Assembly (NCBI GenBank): GCA_973895155.1
Contig: OZ316898.1
Span: 18,910,001-18,974,000, forward strand
Source: Marsupella aquatica
Lineage: Eukaryota; Marchantiophyta
Direction: 5' to 3'
DNA length: 64,000 nt
Of this stretch, positions 35,198-45,584 are shown in pieces. How positions within the stretch are numbered: the stretch's first letter is position 1; the number at the start of each line of letters is the position of its first letter. Below the pieces are notes generated by a model, which made no database searches, was not told the origin of the DNA, and saw only the letters and a list, made by a program, of their open reading frames with translations. The position numbers were made by a program, and so were the translations under genes.

Positions 35198-38100
35198 ATG
35201 GTGGAAGCCATGAACACATGGCGAAGCTTCATGGAGCGTTCGGGAGTCGATATTTGGACCGTCATCGAGCAGTCCATCATTTTGGCTCACACTGACCATT
35301 TCGACCAGCTCCGCTTGAGAAGAGATGGTTTTGCAGAGCTCATGTTTGCCCCTCGCATCCCAAAGGGCTCTGACGGTGGCTCTGTTCGCAAAGTCTCATC
35401 AGAAAAGGCCAGCGCTAGCAGGGGAGTGTACAAAGGGAGGCACGAGGACAATGAGGACGTAGAACGGGTGCCCCAGCATGTGACGGAGGAGGAGGACGAC
35501 GAGGAGGACGAGGAAGAGGGCCATGGTGACGGTGCCCATAAAGAAGAACCGAGGGAAATAGTGCAAATCGACAGCGAGTACGAGGATGATGAACATGTTG
35601 CACAGGACGCAGTTCCCCAAGACCCTTTCGATGAGGATGTGGAGGCCTTGACGGACGATATCGAAAGGGAGAAGCTTCTCATGAAAGAAATTTATTCCAT
35701 TAAGAACAACATCGACAGCCTCCCCCAAGGCCGTTTCATGGTCAGTTTATTCAGTGCCCATTTCAACATGTTGGTCAATTCGATGACGGAATCGCATGAT
35801 TCAACCGTTGTTCACATACACCGTAGCTCAGCTGGCAACAGTCGTTCTGCACTGTTTGTCGACTTCCGGCCTTACATTTCAAAGTTGCGCATGGTGTGGT
35901 TGTAGAAGCCTTCCGACCGTAGACGATAGAACGAGAACTCCTTTCATAGATTCTGTTGGAGCGTTCTGACCTTTCTTTAAAGAAGGAGAAGTTCGTTCGT
36001 ATTGTCTTGGGCAGTGTCTATGGTACTCCAGAGGCCGTGGATGTATACGGGTCTGGACAACGACGAGAGTTAGGCAGCTCTTCTGATGATCGGTTGCATT
36101 CTGGAATAGGGGAGATTTCAAATGCGAGAGGTTGAATTGAGAATTCGAATTGTTATGGGAAGAATGACCCTTACAAAGAACAGAGAGGAATTAGAGAGCG
36201 TGAATGACCTAAATGTACTGACCATCGACTTCGTCTGACTGCAGCCTGAGGAAGAGGCGATGGACATCCTATACAGGGTCCAAGAGTTGAACATCTCGGT
36301 GAATGCGCTCAAGGTACGCCCAGTTCCGTCTGCTGTGCGAATCTTGGTTGTTCTGACTTCAGACTGGGGACGAAAGGCGAGGTTTTGATCTGTATCTCTC
36401 ATGGTGTGACGGTTGTGGTTTGGACCATCGTAATGTGGTAAATATCCTCTTGTGCAGGATACGAGTATCGGGAAATCGATAAGCAGATACCGCAAGCATC
36501 CGAGCCAAGCCGTAAAGGCCAAGGCGAAGGAGATCGTCAGGTATTTGCGCACCCATGGGTTTTCTACGTACCTTCTGATCAGCTCATCCAGCAAATTGGT
36601 GCAATTGGCGCGTGTTGGGCATCGCCTGGAAAATCCTGGTTTCGTGTGCTTGCTGGGAAAATTCGGGACAAGTTGACCTAGTGTTCTGGGAGGGATTGCT
36701 GACAATTTATTGTTTCCTTCGGCAGCTCCTGGAAGGAACTTGTCGATGAGTACTACGAGAACATGCCCGCTCTCTCGGCGTCTGCAAACGGTACGTCGAA
36801 ATTTGCTTACAGTTTTGGGGTATGGGTAATACTGGTTCGTAGCAGGGTCTTCCAACCCTATTTGAGACGTACTCTACATGTCATGCTCATTCTGGATGCG
36901 CTGTATCTTTTTCAGAGGATGCTGTTCTTGTGGGTGAACAGGAGGTTGGCCTGCCCTCCCCTCCCCTTGATGTGGGTGGTTTGATGGCCGCGCGGACGGT
37001 GGAAATATCAGAGGTATGTCAATTAACTCCTTGATCCTAAGTACTTCAGACTCCATTGATGATTGGTAGTACATATGGGCAAGGGATAGGGTGTGTAATT
37101 CTTACAAATTGCCAGTTTGCCTCTTCAGATATGTTGAATTTGTCATAGAGATGGAAGGAGTAAGACTTAGCAATTGTCTCAATTCTGCCATCTTCCATCC
37201 TCTCTACTGACTGAACTGGGCCTGTTCTTCGGTCATTGGTGGTGCAGATTTTTAGCTTCTCGGAGTCTGACCTATGTAAGTAACCTTCTTTCTGTTTTGG
37301 AACCATCATGGAGCATATCCTTCGCTTCCTGGATCCATGTCTTGACACACCCTTGATCTTTAGGAGCAGGTTGATTATATTTTGAAGCACTTCTTATCGA
37401 GAACTCTAATTGCGCAGATGTTTTTGGCTTATGCTGACTTCGTTCTTTTGCATTGGATGAGCAGCGGCAGCTTCTGGTCCAAGTCCGGCCTCGGACGGCC
37501 TATCCGTTCACCGGAGTGGAAGGATATCAAGCAGCAGTCCTGACCAAGAACTAGCGGCACGGGGAGCAGCGGGCGTGGCAAGAGTGCTCAAAGTAGATAA
37601 ACATCGCCCAGTGCACGTGGAGGGCAAGGCAGATCAAAGCAATGCTACTACTTCTAGTGGTAGCATCAGAAAGGGGCATAATATGTCAAGTGGAGTCAGG
37701 CCAAACAGTGGAATGAATGGTGCGGCAGTTACCAGGATGGCTGCAGGTCCCAGTGCCCCTCAAAGACAACAACAGAGTGCAGGTGCTGTGAGGAAATCAG
37801 ATTCACGGCCGACACCTAGTGTGGGTGGTATCAGACCGAGAGTAGAATCCACCAAGCCAGGACTGGCAACAGTAAGAATCTCAATTTGGCCACCAACCTT
37901 TGATGTCCTTTTTCAAAGGTCAAACCTTGTCTGCGCCCTAAATTTTTGCTATTCTGGGAGCTTAATCGTCATTCAGCATATGTGGTGGTGAAATTTTTAT
38001 TGCTAAGTGCATCCAGCCATCATGGTGTAGGGGTACATTGCGCTTCTCCTTCCTTCTGTTTTGATTTTTCAAGTGAGTTCCAGCAGATGGCTTGCTGATA

Positions 38101-38478
38101 TTATGTAAATTGTCTGGTTCTTCTACCTGCAGAAGCCTGAGTCCTTTTCCAACGATGTGAACGCAAGAATGGAGGCGTCGAAAAGAAAACTGCATGCAAA
38201 TTATATGATGATCGAAAACGGTTGGCTTGACTTCCCTACCATTTCTCCTCTGGAAGGATTCATTCTGACCTTTGATGATTAACTTCGTCTTTCCCTTGTC
38301 CTTGTTTGCCATCACAAAAGTCCTTATGAGGTTGCTCATATCGAGTTATTTGCTGTGTTTGTTGGCTGCAGCAAAGAAGCAGCGCACAGTGCAACCGCTG
38401 GAGTTGACAGAGTTACCTAAGGGGGGTCCAAAGCCACAAAGGCCTGGACTACATCGTGGCTGGCTTAAAGCGAAGTGA
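35198..38478 (+). CDS. MED26: MED26-like Mediator subunit with TFIIS N-terminal domain (9 coding exons, 495 codons)
   Basis: The gene encodes a plant MED26-type subunit of Mediator, which bridges transcription factors and RNA polymerase II in the nucleus. Coding exons by splice signal and phase: 35,198-35,740; 36,245-36,313; 36,458-36,540; 36,726-36,790; 36,916-37,013; 37,248-37,275; 37,465-37,871; 38,133-38,220; 38,372-38,478. They sum to 1,488 nt with consistent phase. Exon 1 has the family opening NTWRSFMERSGVDIW...LRLRRDGFAELMF, then an acidic linker. Exons 2-4 form the TFIIS-N/LW helical domain (ILYRVQELNISVNALK, GKSISRYRKH, WKELVDEYYE). The tail has the conserved RMEASKRKLHANY, then AKKQRTVQPLELTELPKGG, as in plant MED26. 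The start ATG at 35,198 was chosen over an ATG at 35,210 only because it is first. The join between exons 1 and 2, and the exact start of exon 7 (37,462, 37,465 or 37,471 all keep frame), are less certain. Confidence 0.88.
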
Positions 38479-40210
38479 GGACCATATGCGGCTACAGAGC
38501 TGGTTACTGTCAATCGACTGCCTTTGATTTTCTCTGATGCTACTTTTCAGGGATCGTGCAAGCAAATTAGTGAGTGTACAGTTAGGCGGAAGCTTGCGAA
38601 TGGTCCATTGAAGCCATTTTCGCAGAACTATATTGCCGTGACATCTTGGGTCCCCGCAAAAAGCCCTATCCGAGCTGGTTGATGCCCATCACGATCAGAA
38701 ATGAGGCACCGAATGTGATTTGATGTATAGATACGATGCATTTTGACCGGGACCTCTTCATTTCTACATCCAAGATGTTTTTTGGGTCCGTTCGAAAATC
38801 GACTTCTGAGCTGTCTGGGGCCCTCATCCTCAGAAATAGGTTGCCTGAGGGTGGTGATATTTGTAGATAAAACAGGTTTTTGCTGAAACATGCTCACATC
38901 TGTGTCACGGTGAACGACTCAAGTTGGTTTCTCAGTTGTATGGAGCTATCACGTGATGTTCAGGAAAAGGGGTTGCGGAGGTTATCTTATTATGTAGATA
39001 CAGCGGTCCTTGCCCGAGGCATCCTGATTTCCAGGACACTTTTTGAAATGCTGCTGCTCACTCTGCGCCAAGCATTGTTTTGTGGTGGCTCTAACGGATC
39101 TGACTGCTTCAAGTTTTCGTCAGATTTATTCCCGTCTTCAGAAGTCGTATCAACAGTGCAATTCATGGAATTGCTGTGGCTTCAAGGTGTAGCAGCCAGC
39201 CCCTTCCGTCATATAAGTAGGTACTTAAAAACCCCCAGCAATTGGGACGATACTCTTCATCCGTCTTATCACCACCATAAAATTCTATTCCATTCATTCA
39301 TTCTTTTCCTAGTGTCGAACCGACATCGATTTGCGAAGGTTTCATGCAGAAATCTAGAGGAGAGTTTGAAGTGCAATTCACGTTAGTGCCCGCCCTGGTT
39401 GAGCCAAAGTGAGACATTTGTACAAGTAATGCGCCCACGGGTGTTCGTTAACTATGAATTATCAAGAAACTCTTTTTCCTCAATACTATGGTTTGAGCTT
39501 AGAATACTTGCATGACATATGCCTTTGATTGACTTTGTTATGCCCTTTTACATGCTTTGAGAACTTTCCAATCCCGCGCTGAAGTTGACTTGCCATGTCT
39601 AGGCTCATAATTGCGTACTACTGCTTGCCTCTGCTTCAAGTTGATTTTAATATATTTCTGATTGTAGTATATTTGTTTTGTTGACTTTCACAAGTTCGAT
39701 GCAAGTTGTGCTTGACTGGAAAGCTGAACCAGGTTCCTTTCTCAAGGTCCACGTTCAAAGATGGTCGTATTGAGTTGTTCATATGGAGTCCAGAAGTGTT
39801 TAGTTGACTGTGATTATTAAATTCTGGCAAATATTCTATTGTTCTAAAGATAGAGGATTGCAGAACCCAGATCCTACATGGAGTATCCTCGACTCTTAAT
39901 TGCTCTTTCAGATTTGGCTGTTAGAAATTGGAAAAGAAAAGCTCCATTCTATAGTCTCCAAGAAGTGAAGTAAATGGTTTTCAAACTTGATCCGAACTGT
40001 TTGGAATCCTCAGTCCTGACTCTACCTCTGCACGTGACTTTTTCACATACTGTAGAAGCTGAGCGTTCCTTCTTCGGTCCCCTAAAAGTCGCCTGAGGGC
40101 AGTCTCCTAACTGTCCAACCTGAATATGCCCAACAAGACCAGGAAATTGTCGGTATGGACCAAATCAACAAACAGTGTGAAACTTCTATTACGGTACTCA
40201 ACTGAGAGAA

Positions 40211-40490
40211 CCACAAATCAAATGTTCAGAAGCTTCCTTGAACAAGAAAGTGGTGGTAAAGTATTCAAACTTCTGTGAACTTGGAGAGAGGGGATCATAA
40301 GTATTCTGAAGCTTCCCTTGAACATGAAAGCCACAAATCAAACAGTCCGGAAGCTTCCTTACAAAAGAAAGTGTGGTAAAAGTATTCAAACTTCTGTAGA
40401 CTTCGGGAGAGGGGATAGGGAGTCAAACAAATAAAACTTCTGTTGAACAAAAAAGTGGCGGTCAAATAGTTCAAACTTTTGTGAATTTGT
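40211..40490 (+). repeat. Tandem repeat of about 119 bp, 2.5 copies
   Basis: CCACAAATCAAA, a (C/G)GGAAGCTTCCTT-like phrase, AAGAAAGTG and GTATTCAAACTTCTGT recur at about 40,212 and 40,330, with a partial third copy at about 40,435. Confidence 0.8.
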
Positions 40491-40639
40491 TGCCTCATGT
40501 CTGGTGTGGTTTGAGGTGCCTATTTTGGCCTTACCTCCTTTTCAAGGATTTGTTTGCTCTATGTCATGTAATGTAATGTATACTCTAGTTTGCGACAAAA
40601 GTCCACCATTTGTGGCTTACTCTGTAGGGGGGACTCATA

Positions 40640-40840
40640 GGGCATAACTTGTAAAATTTTGGTATGCAAACTATGCTATGCTTGTGAATAGTAGAGTGAA
40701 GTCACAGGCCATAACTCCTTTACTAACAATTTTGTTTGACTGTGCTTTGCTTCAGAATAGTAGAGTGAAGTCACATGCCATAAGTACTCGAGTAACAGAA
40801 AACATTTAAGATTCAGACTATGCTATGCTTGTGAGTATGG
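40640..40840 (+). repeat. Tandem repeat of about 75 bp, 2-3 copies
   Basis: AATAGTAGAGTGAAGTCACA followed by a GCCATAA phrase occurs at about 40,687 and 40,757. ACTATGCTATGCTTGTGA occurs at about 40,670 and 40,817. Confidence 0.8.
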
Positions 40841-41104
40841 ATGGGCATGGGGAGACTGAATATGATAATTGTAATGTAATCATGATTTGAAATTTGGCCT
40901 GTGCATTAGGCACACTTTATTTACCTTGATTCATCTTCTCCCCAACATTGTCCATTTGGCTCACCTGGTGATGAGGGACCTTGTCTCACTCTTCTCCTTG
41001 TTAGATCACAACTAAAGATGAGCCTCCACAATATGGTTCAAACGGTACTACCAAAACTACCAGGACAGGAAGGTACAGCAATTGTCTAAGGGCTTTGTTC
41101 CCGT

Positions 41105-41375
41105 GTTTTTTTTAGTGGCGAAAATTTGCTAGATTCCATCGCCTAAAAAAACTTTCGCCACTTTTGACAAAATTTGCTACTATTTTGCTGTCTCATTAGC
41201 CAATATTCCACCTAATCGCAGGCCCCATTAGCCAGAATCTAACAGTCAGCCTTAAATCTAGGGAGATCTGATTCAAGAAAATAATTGAATAGGGAATCTT
41301 CTGAGCATCTTCTCTCTCACACACTTCACATTCGCCACTCTGGCTAAAAAGTGAAATCCTTAAAAAATACGCTGC
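41105..41375 (-). repeat. Dispersed repeat family R1, copy 8
   Basis: Inverted relative to copies 1-6 and the clearest copy. It contains ACTTTCGCCACTTTTGAC, GGCCCCATTAGCCAGAATCT, CCTTAAATCTAGGGAGATCT and CGCCACTCTGGCTAAAAAGT. Comparison with copy 7 gives roughly 260-280 bp for a unit. Confidence 0.65.
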
Positions 41376-41510
41376 TTTGTTCCATTCACCCTCCCCTCAC
41401 CTTGCCCCACCCTCAGAATTCCCAGTATCCAATAAGCCAATTTAGAATCAAAACCATGGAGGAGCCACCCACTCCAAAATAAGGCTTACCTAGCGCTGCA
41501 TTAAGGGGAT

Positions 41511-41684
41511 ATCGTGACATATAGTATCGTAGCCATAGTGTATCAAAAACATACAAGTCATCGGCAATGCATATGTGCAAGCTGCTAGCAACCAACATGC
41601 ATAGAAAAAGTCCAATCACATTCACAAGTGCCAAGAAAAAGCAACTGAGGTGGTATGTACGTAGTGGAGGTGTAAACCTCTGTA
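41511..41684 (-). repeat. 173 bp unit A', outside the 3' LTR
   Basis: Direct copy of 42,047-42,220 lying on the far side of the 3' LTR, where unrelated host sequence would be expected. Its last few bases (TGTAT) overlap the start of the LTR on the plus strand. Confidence 0.85.
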
Positions 41685-42043
41685 TATAAAAGGAATAAGA
41701 GAAACAATCGTACTGAAATCAAATCGAAAACCGGCAGGATGCCAAGATCAGCTAGGAGCATCTAACGAATCACTGTGTGAATCCCGTGTACGGAACCGAC
41801 GAGCACTGTCTGAGCTCTGTCAACAGCGATTCAAGAAGAACTAAAAACCAACAAAGAAAGACGTGCCCTAAGTAAACAAAGTCTTGGCATCACACTAACA
41901 AGCGTGTTTGCTTCAAGAACGCCTGGAATTTGCTATAAGAACATGTCGCTAACTCAAGTAGTACACTAGCCCTAACTACATACCTAACGGGCATGCGAGG
42001 GACATGCCGATGTGCATAAGAGGCACTGTCCCTTGGCATGACA
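41681..42043 (-). repeat. 3' LTR (363 bp)
   Basis: Partner of the LTR at 51,234-51,594. It is flanked on both sides by copies of a 173 bp unit (41,511-41,684 and 42,047-42,220), which is not expected of a normal 3' LTR. Confidence 0.85.
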
Positions 42044-42046
42044 GCT

Positions 42047-42220
42047 ATTGTGACATATAGTATCGTAGCCATAGTGTATCAAAAACATACAAGTCACCGA
42101 CAATGCATATGTGCAAGCTGCTAGCAACCAACATGCATAGAAAAAGTCCAATCACATTCACAAGTGCCAAGAAAAAGCAACTGAGGTGGTATGTACGTAG
42201 TGGAGGTGTAAACCTCTGTA
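42047..42220 (-). repeat. 173 bp unit A, between the PHD region and the 3' LTR
   Basis: Nearly identical to 41,511-41,684 (two differences seen). On the minus strand it is immediately preceded by a purine tract (GGGGGGGGATA at about 42,218-42,228) that looks like a polypurine tract. Normally that would abut the LTR, yet here this unit lies between them. Confidence 0.85.
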
Positions 42221-42269
42221 TCCCCCCCAGACCACAGCCAAAAGGAGGGCTGAAGAAAAGTCAGGTAGC

Positions 42270-42404
42270 ACAGGAAGGGCAAAACCATAACCCTTCTGGC
42301 ACCTGGGTAAGTTCAGGCCGAAGGCAGAAAAGATGGTACCCTCCATTGCAATTATCACATAGCAGCATCTGGTCAGCATTGTCAATGCGCAAACACACTT
42401 TGCA
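42270..42404 (-). pseudogene. PHD finger at the integrase C-terminus
   Basis: A C4HC3 zinc finger, with cysteines at CKVC, CDNC, a HLFC His-Cys pair and a final CPSC, ends the polyprotein just before the stop at 42,261-42,263. PHD fingers bind histone H3 tails. In chromoviruses this position holds a chromodomain, which directs integration to chromatin bearing particular histone marks. By analogy this finger may target integration or position the element's methyltransferase. The cysteine/histidine spacing is intact. Confidence 0.92.
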
Positions 42405-42409
42405 AGGGT

Positions 42410-43498
42410 AGTCCACAGGTGGAATCCACGTAGAAGTCACAATGGTGGGATCTAGGTTAGGCAGATGACAAGGAGCGCAATTCTTGGCATTGTCAGCAAT
42501 TGTGCGCCCATCTACCCCTTGTAACTCTAGCACTCCAGACGGTCGAATAGCTTTAACCCTGAGAATAGTACGACTAGTAGAGGTGTCCAAGGTGTCGTTA
42601 GCTTGTCGCTGCAAGTACACAAAATCTCCCACATCAAACTTCCTGACCTTGGGCTGAAAAGTGTCCCCTCGTGTGTGTGCATAACGCAGTGTGTCCCTGT
42701 GCTGTGCAATGGCCAAATTCTCCATGGCCATGGGCATAACCCTCCTGAATAGGGCAGCCCTCTCAAAGATCACATCAGACCAAGTCACAGCTGAATCCAA
42801 GTCCATCACCTGAAGCATGTGAGCAGCAATAGCAGAAGGTGGAACTGGGTGACGATCAAACAATAAGAAGTAGGGAGAAAAATTAGATAGTGATGCATGT
42901 ATGGACATCCTATACCCCATGGCAATGTAGGGTAAGGCCAGGTCCCAATCCTCCTTGTTTTTGGTGAGGCAGATTTTCCGGAGGCCCTTCTTGCATGTCT
43001 GAACCATGCGCTCTGCCAAGCCATCTGCCTATGGGTGATCTCGTGATGTCCAGCGATGATCAATGAGGGCCTGATCAAGCAGCTCCTGGAACTCTCCTCT
43101 AAACTCTGAGCCCTGGTCAGTGAGACATTCTGCACAAGCTCCAAAGCAGCTTAGAACTTGTTGCAGGAATGCCTGGCTAGTGCTACGGGAGGTCTTATCC
43201 GGCAATGCCACAAGTTCTATCCACTTGGAGAAATGTTCTATCATGATCATGATGTAAAGATTACCCCAAGATGTGAGGGGTAATTCTCCAGCCAATCACA
43301 TGACCAACGATAAAACATGCCCTGAATAGGGAGTGGATGAAGTGTGGGTTGCCGAGATGTGAAAGAAGTCCTTACCCTATCACACTGCTCACACCGGGCA
43401 ATAACATCTCGAACCTGGCCATGCATGCCTCTCCAATGATAATGAGGGACCAAGAGGCTGTAAGTCCTCTTAACGCCAAAATGACCAAGCTCAGAATG
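42410..43498 (-). pseudogene. Ty3/gypsy integrase (frameshift and stop)
   Basis: The HHCC zinc-binding region lies at 43,498-43,384 (HSELGHFG ... CEQC). After a frameshift near 43,300 the catalytic core follows: IEHFSKWIELVALPDK at the first acidic position (Glu-His rather than the common Asp-Arg) and CLTDQGSEF with the second Asp. The block DHP, then TAG at 43,029-43,031, then ADGLAERM carries the third Glu. The frame continues through YRMSIHASLSNFSPYFLLF to a C-terminal beta-rich region (FDVGDFVYLQRQ ... TILRVKAI) and then the PHD finger. Confidence 0.9.
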
Positions 43499-43831
43499 TA
43501 CCTTACGGATAAGGCCAACTCTCTCATGAATGGGTGGAACCACCACTTCCCTGTCTGGCAAGCAGCGCACAAGATGATCTCCCTTCCACAAGTAGCGCTT
43601 GGACCTTTGCTGAATTTGGTCTCTCTGGGCAGCAGTAACATGGGTGGGGTACTCCCCATGCTGCAAAAATCTTAGAGTGTCGCTGTCCTCCCATATGTCC
43701 ACCACAGGTTGGTCAACAACGTAGCATGGCAGCAAAGCAAGATAGGTAGATGCATGAAATGTAGGCAGGATGAAAACCTGGTCAAAATCTTGCCGTGCAT
43801 CTGAGGAATCATCAGAGGCAATCAAAGGGCT

Positions 43832-44200
43832 GTAAGACATAGTGTCAGCATTTTGATGTGTCACACCAGGCCTATGAATTACCTCAAAATCATACTCCTG
43901 GAGTATGAGCGCCCAACGAGCAAGCTTGCCAGTAAGCTTGTTGTTGGTCATCAACCACTTCAAGGGCTGGTGGTTGGTGTAGAGGACAAACCTGGTCCCA
44001 TAGAGGTAGGGCCTGTAATGTATGACAGCCCACACAATAGCAAGGCATTCACCCTCATACAAAGAATAATGACTCTCTGCCTGATTGTTGCTCCTGGATG
44101 CATAGGCAATGACGTACTCTTTACCTTCCTCATCATGCTGGCCCAGAATGGCACCAATCCCAAGGGCACTCCAATCTGTGTGTAGCACAAAGACCTTGCT
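43832..44200 (-). pseudogene. Ty3/gypsy RNase H
   Basis: FVLHTDWSALGIGAILGQ supplies the first catalytic Asp, YEGECLAIVWAV the Glu, and LYTNHQPLKWL the third site, where the usual Asp of TDHQPL is Asn. The Asn would probably abolish cleavage of RNA in the RNA:DNA hybrid and is a single G-to-A step on the coding strand. HRPGVTHQNADTMS closes the domain, as usual in Ty3 elements. Confidence 0.88.
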
Positions 44201-44462
44201 GAAATCAGGTCTTCTCAGCACTGGGTATTCTGAGAGCTTCTCCTTCAAAGTGGCAAATGCTGCCTCACAGCATCTATACTCCATGTCCAAGTCACATTCT
44301 TTTTCAACAAAGCATACAATGGATGTGCAATGGTACTGAAATCTTTGATGTAGATCCGGTAGTAATTGCACAACCCAATAAAGCTCCTAAGAGTGTGAAC
44401 ATCAGTAGGAGTGGGCATTTCCAAGATGGATACCAGCTTGGCCCAGTGAGCCATGGTTCCAT

Positions 44463-45168
44463 TTGGAAGAATGCGGTGCCCAAGGTATACTACTGATCTG
44501 ACAGCAAATTCACACTTCTTGGGGTGTATCCTTAGGTTCACCTTCTTAAGCCTCATGAATAGCTCTTCAAGGTCAAGTAGATGCTGGTCAAATCCTTTGC
44601 TGTGGACCAACACATCATCAATGTAGCATTTCAGAAACTCAGCACCTTGAAGAACCTGGTCCATGACTCTTTGAAAGAATATGGGCGCATTCTTCAAGCC
44701 AAATGGCATCACCAACCACTCCCATAGTTGCTTACTGCCATGGAAAGTTGTTTTCTTGCGGTCCTTTCCAAGCAGCAAAATCTGGTTAAAGCCTTGCCTT
44801 AGATCCACAAGAGTGAAGATGTCTGAGTCTCCAATGCTGTCAAATAGCTCCTTTGGCCATGGCATGGGGTACCTGTCCTGGGGTGTGACCAGGTTCAATG
44901 GCCTATAGTCCCTACACATGCGCTTCTCTGTCCATAATCCACTGGAATCCTTCTTTGCTGGCATCACTGTAGCTACTGCAAAATCTGACGTAGATGGCTG
45001 AATAAGACCAGCTTCATAGAGCTCTTGGCACCTCTCATCCACCAGCTGCCACTCATGCTTACTCAAACGGTGCCTCCACCTGAAGATAGGTGTTTCATCA
45101 GCCAACTCAATGGAGAACTGCATAGTCTTGCACTTACCCAAGTCCTTCATAGAGAAAGCAAACACGTT
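44463..45168 (-). pseudogene. Ty3/gypsy reverse transcriptase
   Basis: The frame 46,065-44,245 contains a complete RT: VATVMPAKKD, MCRDYRPLN, FTLVDLRQGFNQI, WLVMPFGLKNAPIFFQRVM and the catalytic box YIDDVLVHS at about 44,625-44,600. YLGHRILPNG and the thumb region (LRSFIGLCNYYRIYIKDF) follow. This is the best-preserved part of the element, uninterrupted from inside the methyltransferase to 44,245. It is the right part to use for placing the element among plant Ty3 clades. A frameshift near 44,275 separates it from RNase H. Confidence 0.93.
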
Positions 45169-45584
45169 CTCATGCTTGAGGAGCAAATTCAGCAGCTGGT
45201 CCTTCTGTCTTTTACTCAGGTGGTTGCCCATGATGAATGTGTAGTTGGCAACACTAGGAATAGGACCTGATGTACTCATGCTTGAAGAGCCAGAAGTGCC
45301 AGCCTCTCCACTATCCAAGCTGCTAACATGCTGCTGATAAGGTGATGAGGCCTCTCCAAGGCCTGTTGTACCTGCTGATCTGAGTTGGTCCACACCATGA
45401 AACTCAGAAATACTGTCAGCCACGTTACAAGGGACCTCCTCTCCCCCAACACTTGGACTGAAGCGGTGAGTGTTGAATAGAGATAAGTGCACCTGGTCCG
45501 GATGCCATGTAGCAGCACCATGGAGTGGGAGAGCTGGAACTCCAGATGTTGGATGAATGTACATCTGAAAAAGGATGCAAGTGA

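Larger units (their letters stand above)
38479..41100. other. Downstream of MED26: likely 3' UTR, then repeats
   Basis: The first few hundred bases after the MED26 stop are probably its 3' UTR. An acceptor-like CTTTTCAG before 38,551 could start an alternative untranslated exon. An ORF at 38,880-39,386 (168 codons, plus) has no domain I recognise and is not called. Tandem repeats fill 40,211-40,490 and 40,640-40,840. Confidence 0.4.

Noticed and set aside
36118-36855. 245-codon ORF antisense to MED26 exons 2-4
   Set aside because: It runs across MED26 exons and introns, has no recognisable domain, and is explained as the shadow of coding sequence on the other strand.
38880-39386. 168-codon plus-strand ORF after MED26
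   Set aside because: No domain or family resemblance, and it lies where a 3' UTR is expected; not enough to call a gene.
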